A stretch of DNA of 64,000 nt from Magicicada septendecula (taxonomy: Eukaryota > Arthropoda > Insecta > Hemiptera > Cicadidae): the NCBI GenBank assembly GCA_034769895.1, contig CM068370.1, positions 37,785,031 to 37,849,030 of the forward strand, written 5' to 3'. The position numbers and the translations under genes were made by a program. The first letter of the stretch is position 1, and each line of letters opens with the position of its first letter. This document shows positions 46,450-57,730 of this stretch, piece after piece. Under the pieces are notes generated by a model that did no database searches, was not told the origin of the DNA, and saw nothing but the letters and a program-made list of their open reading frames with translations.

Positions 46450-48945
46450 AGCAAAGTCTGCAAAATCCAAGTTCATTTTTCGAAATCTGAGAAGCAAAAC
46501 CAGCAAAATCCAATTCCACCAATCAGAGCGCTCGATTTCATCACGTGATCTGTGCGGATAATGGCTGCTTGTTGTTGTCTGAATGGAGTGCTGTTTCTGT
46601 GCAAATTTACCTTGCTAAGAATAAGATTTGTAAAAGTGAATGTGTAACATGGAACCTGACCTAGAAAATGGCATTTCAGCTGTGTCACCTAGAAAAGCTA
46701 GGAAAAGGCCGAATCGTCCTGAAACCTGGAAAAGGAACGTTGCCAAGAGGTTGAGGTTAGTACTCATTTTAAGAGTAGGCTTAGTTCTCCACGTTTCTGA
46801 TATTGTAATCCTAGTTTAAATTACTGAAATGTTAGTGTTGCCGTACTTTCTAAATGGTTTTCTTACGGTAACGCTTAATTTTGTTCATTACAGATATGAA
46901 GCACAACATCTGCCGACGTATCCATTGTGTGGTCATCATACTAAAAGCTATCGTTGTAGCGTATTGACAATGAAACAGTGCTTATATTTTCATGATATTT
47001 TTTATAAAAACAAAGACAGGCAATCGCAAAACAATTTCATTTTGCAGTACACCAAATCCAAGCAAGTTCAAAGAAGAAGGCCTAAAACAAATGAAAAGAC
47101 TCCAAAAGCCTTTCATACAAAGTTTTTTGTTAGGAGAAATGATGAAACCGACATGATTTCATCATCATGCCAAAATGCCTTCCTACAAATTCTTCAAATA
47201 AAAAGATCACGTGTTGAGTTTGTTACAAAGAACTTTCAAAAATGTGGATTTATACCGGAAGAAACCAGAGGAGGAGATCGTGTGTCAGCTAAATTCAATG
47301 ACAAGAAGCAGTCAATTGTTGAGTTTATTTCTTCTTTGGCCTGTAGTGACGTGCATTATTGCCGTTATAAAAGCGGACGCAAGTACTTACCTGCTGACCT
47401 TAATATAGCAAAACTACATAAAATGTACAATGAAAAAGTTTAGGACAATAGTTTAAAGGTGAAAGAATGTTACTTCAGGTATATTTTCAACCGAAATTTT
47501 AACATTGGCTTTGGCAGCCCACGTTTAGACATGTGTTCCACGTGCATAGAGCTAAAGGAAAGAATGAAACTTGAAAAAGACCCTCAGAAAAAACATGAGC
47601 TTCTCGTTCAACGACTCATCCACAAAAAGCGAGCAAAAGCGTTTTATGATCATTTGAAAGAACAAGCCCCCGAAGTTATGAATATATCCTTTGACTGTCA
47701 AAAAAATTTACCTCTACCCAAAGTTCCTGATCAAGAAGCTTATTACAGGCGGCAACTTTATCTTTATAATCTGACCGTTGTGAAAGGTAGCTCCAAGGAT
47801 AAGCTTACCAAAGAAAACTGTACCAGCTATTTATGGACTGAGGATCTTCACAAGAAAGGATCTAGTGAAATCGCATCATGTATCTTTCACTTCTTGAACA
47901 ACACAGACTTCACTGGAAAAACCAAACTGAGGCTCTTTGCAGACGGATGCGGGGGGCAAAATAAAAACCAAATCATCCTAGCGATGTGCTCAAAATGACT
48001 TTTGGACGCCCCATCAACTCTTCAACATATTGAAATCATTTTCCCAATTCGTGGACATTCATTCATGCCACCAGATAGAATCTTTGGCAACTGTGAGAAA
48101 AAGTTCAAATCTTTGCAGCAGATTGAAAACCCTGGTCAATATGTGGAAATAATATCTAGTTTTTCAACTGTTGTAAATGTGGGTACTGACTGTGATGTCC
48201 ATGACTGGCGAAGTGAAGCATACAGAGTTTTTAAGCCAGTGAATAAATGGCATTTCAAGTTCGCTCCGACCAAAAAGTTTTGTATCAAGAGATCAGGTAA
48301 AAACCAAAAGCAGGTCGTGATTAAGGGTGAGCACTTTTACTATCATGAGGTGTCCGTGTACAGATTTCTAACAAAATCTAATGCAACCGTAGCAGACATT
48401 AACCCTAACTTGATTTCTCCTGGAGTTCTGGTGAAGAAAGTAAAACTCTCTGACGTGAAAAAACTGCTTGAGGTTCACTATGGCCCTAATTGGATGGAAA
48501 ACACCAGTTTGGAATATTACAAAAACCTTCTCGAAAAGTGTGATGACCAGGAAAACACTCAAGATGAAGCCGAACCTGAGTGTGAAGAAACAGAGGAGTC
48601 GCCGGAGACTATTGTGTAGAAAAAGATAAGAAGTTGTACTGTAAGGCAGCAATCACTAACACGAACATTTCCAGACAAAGAATTTTACGTATTTCAGTGT
48701 TATGTACTAAAAAAGTTACTGTTTAATATGTATTAAAAAGTTCCCTTTTAAACCTCGTGTCATTATTTATTTCCTTCCAAACTGTATAATATTATAGCCT
48801 AGGCAACGCTAACACTATAGTTAAAGGTGATGAATATAAACATAGTGTTCAGACGATAGCTAGGCACTCTTAGATATAAGTCTACAAAATGTTGATAGCA
48901 AAACCAGCAAAGTCCACATTTCAGAAGCAATACTAGCAATCTCCA
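46450..48945 (+). repeat. Subterminal repeats of the DUF7869 transposon
   Basis: Four direct 20-bp copies related to the inner terminal repeat, of the form AGCAA-----GCAA--TCCA: 46450-46469, 46493-46512, 48897-48916 and 48926-48945. Two lie before the gene and two after it. Such subterminal repeats are usually transposase-binding sites. Confidence 0.75.
46649..48619 (+). pseudogene. DUF7869-family protein, probable transposase
   Basis: Two exons. Exon 1 (46649-46755) reads MEPDLENGISAV and RKRPNRPETWKRNVAKRL and ends at GTTAGT. Exon 2 begins at 46894 after TTACAG, completing an Arg codon, and continues YEAQHLPTYPLCGHHTK to TAG 48617-48619. Total about 610 codons in one frame, broken only by TAG 47441-47443 and TGA 47996-47998. 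Key blocks: CSTCIELKERM, MNISFDCQKNLPLPKVPDQ, RLFADGCGGQNKN, and FPIRGHSFMPPDRIFGNCEK. Asp in SFDCQ, Asp in FADGCGGQ and an acidic residue in PDRIFGNCE are spaced like an RNase-H-fold DDE triad (inference). The acidic C-terminal tail is low complexity. The terminal repeats around it support a transposase role. Confidence 0.82.
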
Positions 48946-49144
48946 AACAAATATCCTCTGTAAGTATTTTAAACATGAGTTCTAAGCCCTAATTTTTGGT
49001 GAATGTATTAGTTTTATACCTTAGAAATTGGAGAAAAATAATCAGCTGTGTACTCTTGGTTTCACCACCTCAAATTTTCTTTTCGCTGTCCTGTAAAATT
49101 TGCTGAAGTGGACATTGCAGCTTTTGCTTTTAGCCCCCACACTT

Positions 49145-49610
49145 ATTGTCTATGTTTATTAGTTACTTACATCAAATGGTTAGGAAAAAATATTTGGTTG
49201 TTTAATTATGGAATGCTGCCCTTATAGCAACAAGACATGGACTTTGGGGGAACCAGATAGGGTGAACATTATGGTAAAGAAGGATATTAAGGATCAGGTA
49301 GACAGATTGGACGATGGATGAGAGACTTTGGAGACAGTTGGAGTTTATGGAAGATTGTTAGCAGGAGAGCGCACGCACAGTTTGACAGAACATATTCTGA
49401 GGTACACGAGCTTAGGTAATATAGGCCTACTACTGGAGGATGGGGGAAAATAACTCTTGGTGTACGTGTTGGTGACGATTGTTAATATTGGGTGTGAGAA
49501 TTGTGTTGAAGTGAAGAGATTTTCACGAGATAGAGATTGGTGGAAGATTTCATCAATCCGATTGGAATATTGATGACTAGAAGAGAAAAGGGATGACGAT
49601 TTATAAAATT
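49145..49610. other. Unassigned flank of 45-bp array
   Basis: GATTGG-rich sequence with no recognisable domain; the long minus-strand frame crossing it is carried by the array. Confidence 0.4.
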
Positions 49611-49611
49611 T

Positions 49612-50402
49612 GACACCAAGGCATACGTTATGCGTATCAAAACTTGGCAATAATTTGACAACAAGGCATACGTTATGCGTATCAAAACTTGGCAATAATT
49701 TGACGCCAAGGCATACGTTATGCGTATCAAAACTTGGCAATAATTTGACACCTAGGCATACGTTATGCGTATCAAAACTTGGCAATAATTTGACACCAAG
49801 GCATACATAAAAACTTGGCAATAATTTGACACCAAGGCATACGTTATGCGTATCAAAACTTGGCAATAATTTGACACCTAGGCATACGTTATGCGTATCA
49901 AAACTTGGCAATAATTTGACACCAAGGCATACGTTGTTCGTATCAAAACTTGGCAATAATTTGACGCCAAGGCATACGTTATGCGTATCAAAACTTGGCA
50001 ATAATTTGACACCTAGGCATACGTTATGCGTATCAAAACTTGGCAATAATTTGACACCAAGGCATACATAAAAACTTGGCAATAATTTGACACCAAGGCA
50101 TACGTTATGCGTATCAAAACTTGGCAATAATTTGACACCAAGGCATACGTTATGCGTATCAAAACTTGACAATAATTTGACACCAAGGCATACGTTATTC
50201 GTATCAAAACTTGGCAATAATTTGACACCAAGGCATACGTTATGCGTATCAAAACTTGGCAATAATATGACACCAAGGCATACGTTATGCGTATCAAAAC
50301 TTGGAAATAATTTGACACCTAGGCATACGTTATGCGTATCAAAACTTAGTAATAATTTGACACCAAGGCATACGTTGTGCGTATCAAAACTTGGCATTAA
50401 TT
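49612..50402. repeat. 45-bp tandem array, 18 copies
   Basis: GGCATAC recurs at 49620, 49665, 49710 and on to 50367. Units are 45 bp, except two (at 49800 and 50061) with the same 9-bp deletion. Each unit holds GCATACGTTATGC, a near-perfect palindrome, within a CCAAG...CTTGG outer inversion. Variants (GACGCC, CCTAGG, short unit) recur in order 261 bp apart, so a six-unit block was duplicated. Because 45 is a multiple of three, both strands stay open (minus frame of 350 codons), with no evidence of a real protein. Confidence 0.95.
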
Positions 50403-50624
50403 TGCTCTCTAAAATGGTCGACTTCTCGTCATTTTAAAAAGAACAAAAGCGAATCAGAAAATCGCATTTTCTTTATGAATTCACACAATCGAAATCCAGA
50501 CGATCTGTGGGACAATCAACCGTACTTTTAGAAACGAGTCACGTCGAAATACAAAATTAAATTTTTACAAAGTTATGGCAGTCTCTGTACGGTCGTATAA
50601 GTGTAAATTATCGACAGCAACCAA

Positions 50625-50995
50625 GAAACAAGACAGTAGAATACAGGCCTCGAAAATGGCATTCTTGAAAGGAGTTAAAAGGTGTTCTATACCTGACCGT
50701 GTAAAGAATGATGCCATAAGAGAAGGGTTACAAATTTTTTAACTTGAATGGAAAATTAGAAAATTACAAACAACGGTGGAATGAACACACAGAAAGAATT
50801 TCAGATTCCAGACTGGCCAAACAAGTCTGGAAATACAAACCTGTAGAACACAGGTGTGAGGGTAGACCCAGGAACAGATGGCCCAGGCTCCTTGAAGGCG
50901 GAACAGGCAGGACCTTGCGTATGCCGTGTTGTGAAGAAGATGATGATGATGACGATGATAACGAGATGATTAACCCAAAACAGAAAATAAAATAA
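50625..50995 (+). pseudogene. LINE RT C-terminal end with GAT-rich tail
   Basis: Reads SRIQASKMAFLKGVKRCSIP, DRVKNDAIREGLQIF, then after a frameshift LENYKQRWNEHTERISDSRL and WKYKPVEHRCEGRPRNRWPR, LEGGTGRTLRMPCCEEDDDD. The 3' end runs into GATGATGATGACGATGAT. Related to the relics at 9970 and 52335. The RT catalytic core is absent. Confidence 0.87.
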
Positions 50996-51652
50996 AATTA
51001 CCAATAACTACCAAGGAAACAGTTCTGCTTGAATGCGGCGACCAGTAGAAGAAAACAGTGTGACAAAATTACAGCATACCTAAACAAAGGAAGCTATAGA
51101 CATATACTTGGAAGCCACAACTAACGTAAATATACCAGAAATCCGTTTTTAAAAAATACGCTCGTATATAGTCCCCCTCGCTCGTTCTTGTCCTTCCAGT
51201 CGATGCAAACACACGTAGGAGAGTGTAGGCGACTCATAAATTTCGCTCGCGTCGGTAGATTAAAGAACAGTAACCTATAAAAGTGAACCACGGCTATCGT
51301 AGTAAAATTAGTGCGACAATAGCAAAAATTTACATTGGAAGCGTAGAACAATAAAATTCCACATATAACGACATAAAATACACGCGTCTATTGTCTAAGG
51401 AAAACCAACACCGTTACATAAAATTAAAATACGACACCTAGGTACAGACTGTCGTTTGTAAGGGCTAAAATATTGACGTAACGCGGATTAGAAAGCGTAG
51501 GCTATTGTTTATTGATTTTAAGACACCAAGTTTGCAGTGTTCCGTCTGTGTTTCAACTTCAGAGACCATACAGGTTCGACTCAGAAGCTTCGACTGTCTC
51601 TGGATTATCTGCTACAGTTAAAAACGGTATAGTTCTGTCAGACTGAGACGAA

Positions 51653-51892
51653 TTGTCCCTACGTAGGCCTAATATGCCCTTTGTACTTGAGAAAATCACA
51701 CGAGACTCCGGTCTACAAAGGACAAAAACAGTACTCACAAAGTTGGTTCAGTTATTGGCATTCGCAGATGACACTGATATCATTTCTCGATGTTATGGCT
51801 TAGTGACTGAGGCATTCCTCACTTTGAAACGTGTCGCAAAGAAAATGGGGTTAGTTATAAATGTGAAAAAGATTAAGTATATGACAGTGTGA
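51653..51892 (+). pseudogene. LINE RT catalytic fragment (FADD box)
   Basis: Reads MPFVLEKITRDSGLQ and LVQLLAFADDTDIISRCY, LVTEAFLTLKRVAKKMGLVI and NVKKIKYMTV. FADD is the RT active-site box, and VI-N--K-KYM is the following motif. Only about 80 codons survive; neither end of the element is visible. Confidence 0.88.
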
Positions 51893-52334
51893 GTACAAAG
51901 TATTAAGAATGTGAGTAATTAAAACTTTATTATAAATCATATGTATGGTATCTTTAGGTTATGAACAATGAATACACGACAATAGAAGATTGAGATAGAT
52001 AAAATAAAAAAAATATATTAATATTTTGGTAACTGTATATGATGTATATGATTTTGATATATTCTGTTAAGATTAAAAATTATAAACACTAAGTTCTCAT
52101 GTGAGCGTTTTGAGCTTCAAACACACAGCACGTTTGATTTGCCTGTTTTTAGATTCACGACAAGTTCAGGGGCGCATTCTCTAGACGCTGTGGAACGCTG
52201 AAATTCAAGTGTGGTAAAAATAAAACGTGAAATAACGCCCAGTGCAATTATCTCTAAATATAAGCAACGATTACAGTATTATGCGCAACAAGTGTTCAAG
52301 GACCTGATTGTCACGTCGAATTGACTGACCGGTT

Positions 52335-53190
52335 TTGTTTCAAACAATACGTTTCGAAACTAATTTGCTAGTTATTGTTACTTTAAAAACGATGTTGTTG
52401 CCTTCATTGCAAATAATATTATTCAGAAATCTGTGTACAGCTAAAGTTGACTCAGGAACATCACTTCAACGAAATATTTGTATGAATTCATTGCTTTATG
52501 CAGATGACGAGGTAATGATACAGAAAACAGAAGACCAGTTACAATGGGTGATATTTTCGTTCAATAGCACCGTACAAGACTATGGGCTACAGATCTCTGC
52601 TACAAAATCTAAATCGATGGTGACATTTATAGGCAAGTCTCCTATAAGAACTAAGATAGTCGTGAATAATCAGATTTTGGATCAGGTTAGTAATTTTAAT
52701 TACCTGGGTTGTGACATCTCCTATGGAACCGATATTAATTGGGCTAACGAAAATTAGACGCTTCTGTGGAACGATTCATAGGTACCTGAAAAATAAAATA
52801 CGGAAGGATGCACGAATGAGATTTTACAAAACTGTGGGTGTCCCCACATTCCTGTATGCCAGTGAGACATGGACTCTTGGTAAAAGGGACGTACAGAGGA
52901 TTCAGGCAGGTGAAATGAAATTTCTAAGAGGGACGCAAGGTTGTTCTCTCTTGGATCGGAAAAGGAACGAGGATATTAGATGTAAATTAAATATTGTATT
53001 GTTGGACCAGAAGACTGTAGACCACAGAAGGAAAGGATATGAAGACTTGAACCGCATGCCTGATATCCGTCCACGCATGCACTGATATACCCACCTCTGC
53101 ATTGAGTTATCCCCACTTCTGGGAAGAGAAATGTCGGTAGACCGGGAAGGAAATAGGTTCCGGAACAGGTCTAGGGCCTCATCCTTGCAG
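52335..53190 (+). pseudogene. LINE RT, active site to 3' end
   Basis: Reads NSLLYADDEVMIQKTEDQLQ (YADD active site), YGLQISATKSKSMVTF, VSNFNYLGCDISYGTDINW, then a frameshift, TKIRRFCGTIHRYLKNKIRK, FYKTVGVPTFLYASETWTLG and EMKFLRGTQGCSLLDRKRNE. It ends through GKRNVGRPGRK into a GATGATGATGATG tail. The last 57 bp with tail are tandemly duplicated (53157-53266). Sequence upstream of about 52440 is not recognisable as RT. A single main frameshift separates two open frames, so this is one of the younger copies. Confidence 0.88.
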
Positions 53191-53269
53191 TGGTGCTGCT
53201 GATGATGATGATGAACGGAACAGGTCTAGGGCCTCATCCTTGCAGTGGTGATGATGATGATGATGATCA

Positions 53270-54389
53270 TGAAATCTGTGTAACCACGTTGTGGCGTGTA
53301 ACAACAAGAGCCTAGACAACTTGAAATTTCTACATAACAGATGGTCTTAGTAATAACTTATGATTATGGGTCGGAAGGGATCGCGTGATGTTGCATTAGC
53401 GAACTCTGTCTTCAGCGTTCATCACTATTACAGATATTGAAAGGTTTGTGAGATGGTGTTCTTTATCCAACCATCCTTCCTTGAAAGGCTATTTTATAAC
53501 TCCTCAGTAAAGGCTAACATCCTCAATACTCCGCAGTATTCCAAGATTTTCGATCTTTTTAATGCAGGTTTCATTGAAACTCCATAAATTGCAGTTGAGA
53601 AAAGTCCGTTTTTTTATTATCTTTTTTCTTATATACATGATTAGCTGACGATTTTTTGAGAGTTGTGTCACTTTGGCTAAAGATTCTTATCATTTTCCTG
53701 ATTTATGTGAATTTTGGTGGCCTTAAGTGATTATTAAAACTGAAAAAAAATTATTACGATTATTTTGATTGTACGTCCGACTCCGGCTCATCTTATGTTG
53801 GAAATCTACGAGAGGTAAAACCCTTGGCTTCAGTGTCTGACAACGATGGGCAGCCGGTAACAACAATCCACAAACCCCCAACTTTGTATTTACAGCCATA
53901 AAGTTTTTTAATCATGTGTTAATCAATTTACAAAACAGATGTTGCATTAGAAACCAAGAGTAGAAGAAAACGTAAACGACTCAAAACTATTTGGAGAGAT
54001 GGATACGGTTTAGAATGTTTAGAAACGGATGGTTTGGTCAAAGTGGTAAACCAAATAACGATATGTCAAGCGACAGTAAATACTAATCCTGTTATTATAA
54101 CCCAGAATCAGAGGCCGCCCATCTATATGGGCGAACAAGTCGTCGGCTAGGGCCTCGTCCCTACTCTGATCTCACACAAATTTTAAGTAGAAGGAAAAAC
54201 ATTTTTTTAGTACAAAAATCTAGATGATATAAAGGTGATTGCGGACGTTTTTAAGACAGATCTCTTTAATATGGTTACTGATATTAACAGCCAAAATAAT
54301 CTCATAAGATTTGCGTAATTACGAAATCAATAAAAAAAAAGTTGGCTTCCTTCATGGTACTAAAGTACAGAAGGACAAATTCGGTAAAG
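53270..54389. other. No recognised gene
   Basis: Mostly AT-rich. A short GC-richer patch near 54100-54170 (GGCCGCCCATCTATATGGGC hairpin) has no recognised function. Confidence 0.5.
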
Positions 54390-55065
54390 ATCTTCGCAGG
54401 TGCAGCCACCTTTAACCGCGTTTTGCGGCCACAAAGCTGCAGCGTCAGTTGAATCTGCTTCCTGACTGGCTACGGAAGTGGCGGGTGATTATCAATACGG
54501 AGAAATCCGAGGCGATCTGTTTCACTCGTAAGTCTACTTCCCGATGCCAGGCCCTCTCTCTAGAAGGAGGCCCTTCGCCTGGAAGAAGTCGGTGAAATAT
54601 TTAGGCGTCCGGCTAGACCGCATCTAGTCTAAGCTTCACGTGACTGACACGTTCAACAAGGCTGGCGGCGTCCTACCCAAACTATTTCCCATCCTCTCAT
54701 GTCGCAACCGCCTGGCTCTGCGCTCTACAGTTACTATCTATCTCTTGTTTCTTCGGTCAGTGCTGGCCTATGCTGCTCCCGCCTGGTGGTCGCTCTTGTC
54801 GACCACTAACAAGTGTAAGCTGGAATAATTTCAATCCAGAACCCTCCGTTTCTTGGCGGGGTCTCCCTTGTTCGTCAAAAATGATGTACTTTGTGGAGGT
54901 CTTCGAGTTCTTTTTCTTGCTACATTTGTCCGGTCGCTCACCGAAACTCTCTTTGCTTCCGTAACGACCTCTTCCTTCCCCTACCTCAGAATCATTAGTA
55001 CGTCTGCACCACCTCCCCCTATCAGAGTCAAACGCCCTCGGGCGATTCTTGATGACCCTCCATAA
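54390..55065 (+). pseudogene. Jockey-like LINE C-terminal relic
   Basis: Broken frames read LQRQLNLLPDWLRKWRVIIN, TEKSEAICFTRKS, KYLGVRLDR, FNKAGGVLPKLFPILSCRN, RSVLAYAAPAWWSLLSTTNK, QSRTLRFLAGSPLFVKNDVL, RVKRPRAILDDPP. This is the region after the RT active site up to the C-terminus (W--W---N--KSE-I-F, YLGV-LD, YA-P-W). At least three stops or frameshifts. GC content is well above its surroundings, as with the Jockey pieces at 8.2 and 31-32.6 kb. Confidence 0.85.
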
Positions 55066-55069
55066 GTCA

Positions 55070-56360
55070 GCCTCGTCATGCTATTCTAAATACCCCCCAG
55101 CATCTTCCTTTCCTTTCTGTTTCACCTTCCCTCCACAGGGACATCCTTCCCCAAGCTTGTCTCTAGCACACTGCTTGGCCTAGTTACCATTTGCCACCGG
55201 CACGGAGGTTCTCTGCCACTCCTCAAGAGACACCAGAGACAGTGCTACTAAAACATACACTTGTTCAAAATTTCCGGCGCCATCCTGTGGATAACCGTGT
55301 TGGCGTGTCCTTTCCCAGTGTTAGGTACCCTTTTAATGAAAGTCCAGCACTGTTTTTATTTGGCAGTTATCGGGCACGTCCCAGAAGCTGTGATTAAGCC
55401 ATGGGTGCAAAGACGCCCTACCACCCAGTGCCAAGCAAAACCAGTTTTAAGAAGTGCTTATCCTGGAGGTCGAAGATTCATCATATTGTAGTAGATTCAT
55501 AGTTAAAAAGAAGCTTTCAGCAAGAACTGAAGATATTTGTCAGAATTGTACCAGAATACTTAGGAATTCGTATCACATTAAAAAAATGTGATTGAAACAA
55601 GACGACAAACATTTATCGAAACACATGTCTGGTTTAAACAATAATCCTTTTGACAATATCAGTGTCTGTTGCAGCTGCAGATCGCTTGTTTTCTTTAAAT
55701 TTATCAAACATTATCTTCGATCAACTGTGGCTTAAGAGAGTTAAGTGGCTTCCAATCTAATCAATTGAAAGTGACGTTACTTAAAAATTGGACTTTTATG
55801 TTGTCATTAGTATACGCACTACTGGTAAACCGGGGCGAATGTTTTTATAAGGTACCTACATTCTGTACACGTGTTATTTTTACATTATGTAAAATTATCC
55901 ATATTTAATACATTTCTCAAGTATTTTAGGTTCTTTGTTAAAGCATTAAAAACATTAACATTATTGACTTGACTTATTCAAGTCCTCCTTATTCTTTCCG
56001 AAATTTTTAATGGGCCTCTCAAAGAGGCTACGGCCTTACAAATCCCAGACCGTCATTTAAAACAATATATGTAAATATTGGAAACAAAGATCATGTGAAA
56101 AATGCAAAACTTTTTCTCAACAAATAAAGAATAAAAACTTTATTTTTCATTTGTCGTTTGAAAAATTAATAATAGAACAAGGCTTACAAGAACGCAAAGC
56201 AACAGACATTAATCGAAATAACAGGTTAAATTAATAAATAAAACTAAACTTTCTCCGTGATTGAATTTTAAATTTCAGCACTTGCGGCTATGATATACAT
56301 TCCAAACTACATATAAAATTTGTTACAAGGATACCCTGATAAAAACTAAATACAATTAGT
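55070..56360. other. No recognised gene
   Basis: Contains frames 55191-55397 and 55261-55491 without recognisable domains; may include 3' sequence of the preceding element. The rest is AT-rich. Confidence 0.45.
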
Positions 56361-56364
56361 AATT

Positions 56365-57035
56365 ACTATGATGTATGTATTTAATAATTCATGTTTGTCA
56401 CATTAGCACGACAAGTGTCACCGGTTTAACGTTGAGTGACAAGTGAGAAATGTCATTTGCTTCCCATTTGTTATTGCATTTCAAGCATTCCAGTATCAAC
56501 AGTTGTCCGTCTATATCTATATACATTATCATTATTATGATTCATGTTTGTCACATTAGCACGACAAGTGTCACCGCTTTAACGTTAAGTGACAAGTGAG
56601 AAATGTCATTTGCTTCCCATTGGTTATTGCATTTCAAGCATTCCGGTATCAACAGTTGTCCGTCTATATCTATATACATTATCATTATTATGATGTATGT
56701 ATTTAATAATTCATGTTTGTCACATTAGCACGACAAGTGTCACCGCTTTAACGTTGAGTGACAAGTGAGAAATGTCATTTGCTTCCCATTGGTTATTGCA
56801 TTTCAAGCATTCCGGTATCAACAGTTGTCCGTCTATATCTATACACATTATCATTAGTATGATGTATGTATTTAATAATTCATGTTTGTCACATTAGCAC
56901 GACAAGTGTCACCGCTTTAACGTTGAGTGACAATTGTGAAATGTCATTTGCTTCCCATTGGTTATTGCATTTCAAGCATTCCAGTATCAACAGTTGTCCG
57001 TCTATATCTATATACGTTATCGTTATTATCAGTTA
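56365..57035. repeat. 169-bp satellite, 4 copies
   Basis: TCATGTTTGTCACATTAGCA recurs at about 56390, 56542, 56711 and 56880. Period is 169 bp, except the first unit of 152, which lacks the ATGTATTTAATAAT segment. Units include CATTTGCTTCCCATTGGTTA and GTTGTCCGTCTATATCTATA. Near-identical copies imply recent duplication. Confidence 0.95.
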
Positions 57036-57238
57036 CGTATGTCTGCTTACGTAGTTTTTATCTAAAATTACTTCCTTATAGACAGTACTCAGACGTAAAT
57101 CGTATTTACTTCCATGAATTTGTTGGTTTTCATAAGCCCTCGTTTAAATCCTTTTCACGTAAAAGCAGTTTTCACTTTTACGTTGTCACACTTTTAGGTT
57201 GTCACTTTTACGTTGTTTTTCGGGCTGTTAGGCGGCAG

Positions 57239-57264
57239 CCTAGGTTAGGTTAGGTTAGGTTAGG
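57239..57264. repeat. (TTAGG)5 telomere-like run
   Basis: Five TTAGG units, the canonical insect telomere repeat, inside the tail of the ribozyme-like copy D. Too short and internal to be a telomere. Confidence 0.9.
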
Positions 57265-57292
57265 CGGCGGTCTAGGTTGCTCGTGTTCATCA

Positions 57293-57333
57293 CCAGACGT
57301 TTCGTCCGCACCGATGACGAACATCTTCAGTGG
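57293..57333 (-). ncRNA. Hammerhead-like motif (copy D)
   Basis: Minus strand: CCA, core CTGAAGA, 20-nt segment (GTTC...GGAC stem II), GAAAC, GTC, TGG. Core letters are intact. Confidence 0.55.
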
Positions 57334-57573
57334 AGCGGGAACACAGATTACAGTCACCCGCTAACGAATACAAACAAGGACTGTTCTATCCTGTTGAGGC
57401 ACTTATACACTTTTTTCAAGGCGCTGGTTAATCACTGAAGAAAAGTGTATAAATATAAGTGCCTCAACAGGATAAAACAGTCCTTGTTTACATACGTTCG
57501 CGGGTGGTTGTATTCTGTGTTCCCGGGCGACTGTTCGTTTTCGTTCCCGGGAGTTTTGAGTTGTATTCGCGGT

Positions 57574-57614
57574 CCACTGAAGATGTTCGTCATCGGTATG
57601 GACGAAACGTCTGG
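57574..57614 (+). ncRNA. Hammerhead-like motif (copy D2)
   Basis: CCA, core CTGAAGA, TGTTC-GTCATCGGTAT-GGAC, GAAAC, GTC, TGG. Stem I has 3 bp, stem II 4 bp, and the core is intact. The family tail GACCACGGCCTAACAGCCC follows at about 57641. Confidence 0.58.
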
Positions 57615-57730
57615 TGATAAACACGAACAACGTAGGCCTAGACCACGGCCTAACAGCCCGTAAAAGTGTGATAATCTAAACACCGGCCGTGAAAGCTTAT
57701 GTTTAGTTTTTACTTTTCTTTACAGTGATA

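Larger units (their letters stand above)
46290..49140 (+). mobile_element. TIR DNA transposon with DUF7869-type gene
   Basis: Terminal inverted repeats of 35 bp at 46290-46324 and 49106-49140 match at 33 of 35 positions, starting GTG-C/G-GGGCTAAAAGC and containing AAAAGCTGCAAT. The tetranucleotide ACTT flanks both ends (46286-46289 and 49141-49144), giving a 4-bp target-site duplication. Inside is one spliced gene on the plus strand and at least four subterminal copies of a related 20-bp motif. Length 2851 bp. I cannot assign it to a named superfamily. Confidence 0.88.
57285..57625. repeat. Head-to-head inverted pair of ribozyme units
   Basis: The left half (57285-57405) is a diverged reverse complement of the right half (57440-57625). 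Matching blocks include ACAAGGACTGTT/AACAGTCCTTGT, TCCTGTTGAGGCACTTATA and its complement, and the two cores. A ~35-bp centre separates them. Confidence 0.85.

Noticed and set aside
49345-50397. 350-codon minus-strand frame of repeated LLPSFDTHNVCLGVK
   Set aside because: The 45-bp unit is a multiple of three, so it stays open on both strands; no codon bias or domain.
57239-57264. Chromosome end or interstitial telomere block
   Set aside because: Only five TTAGG units, inside a repeat-family tail, with unrelated sequence on both sides.
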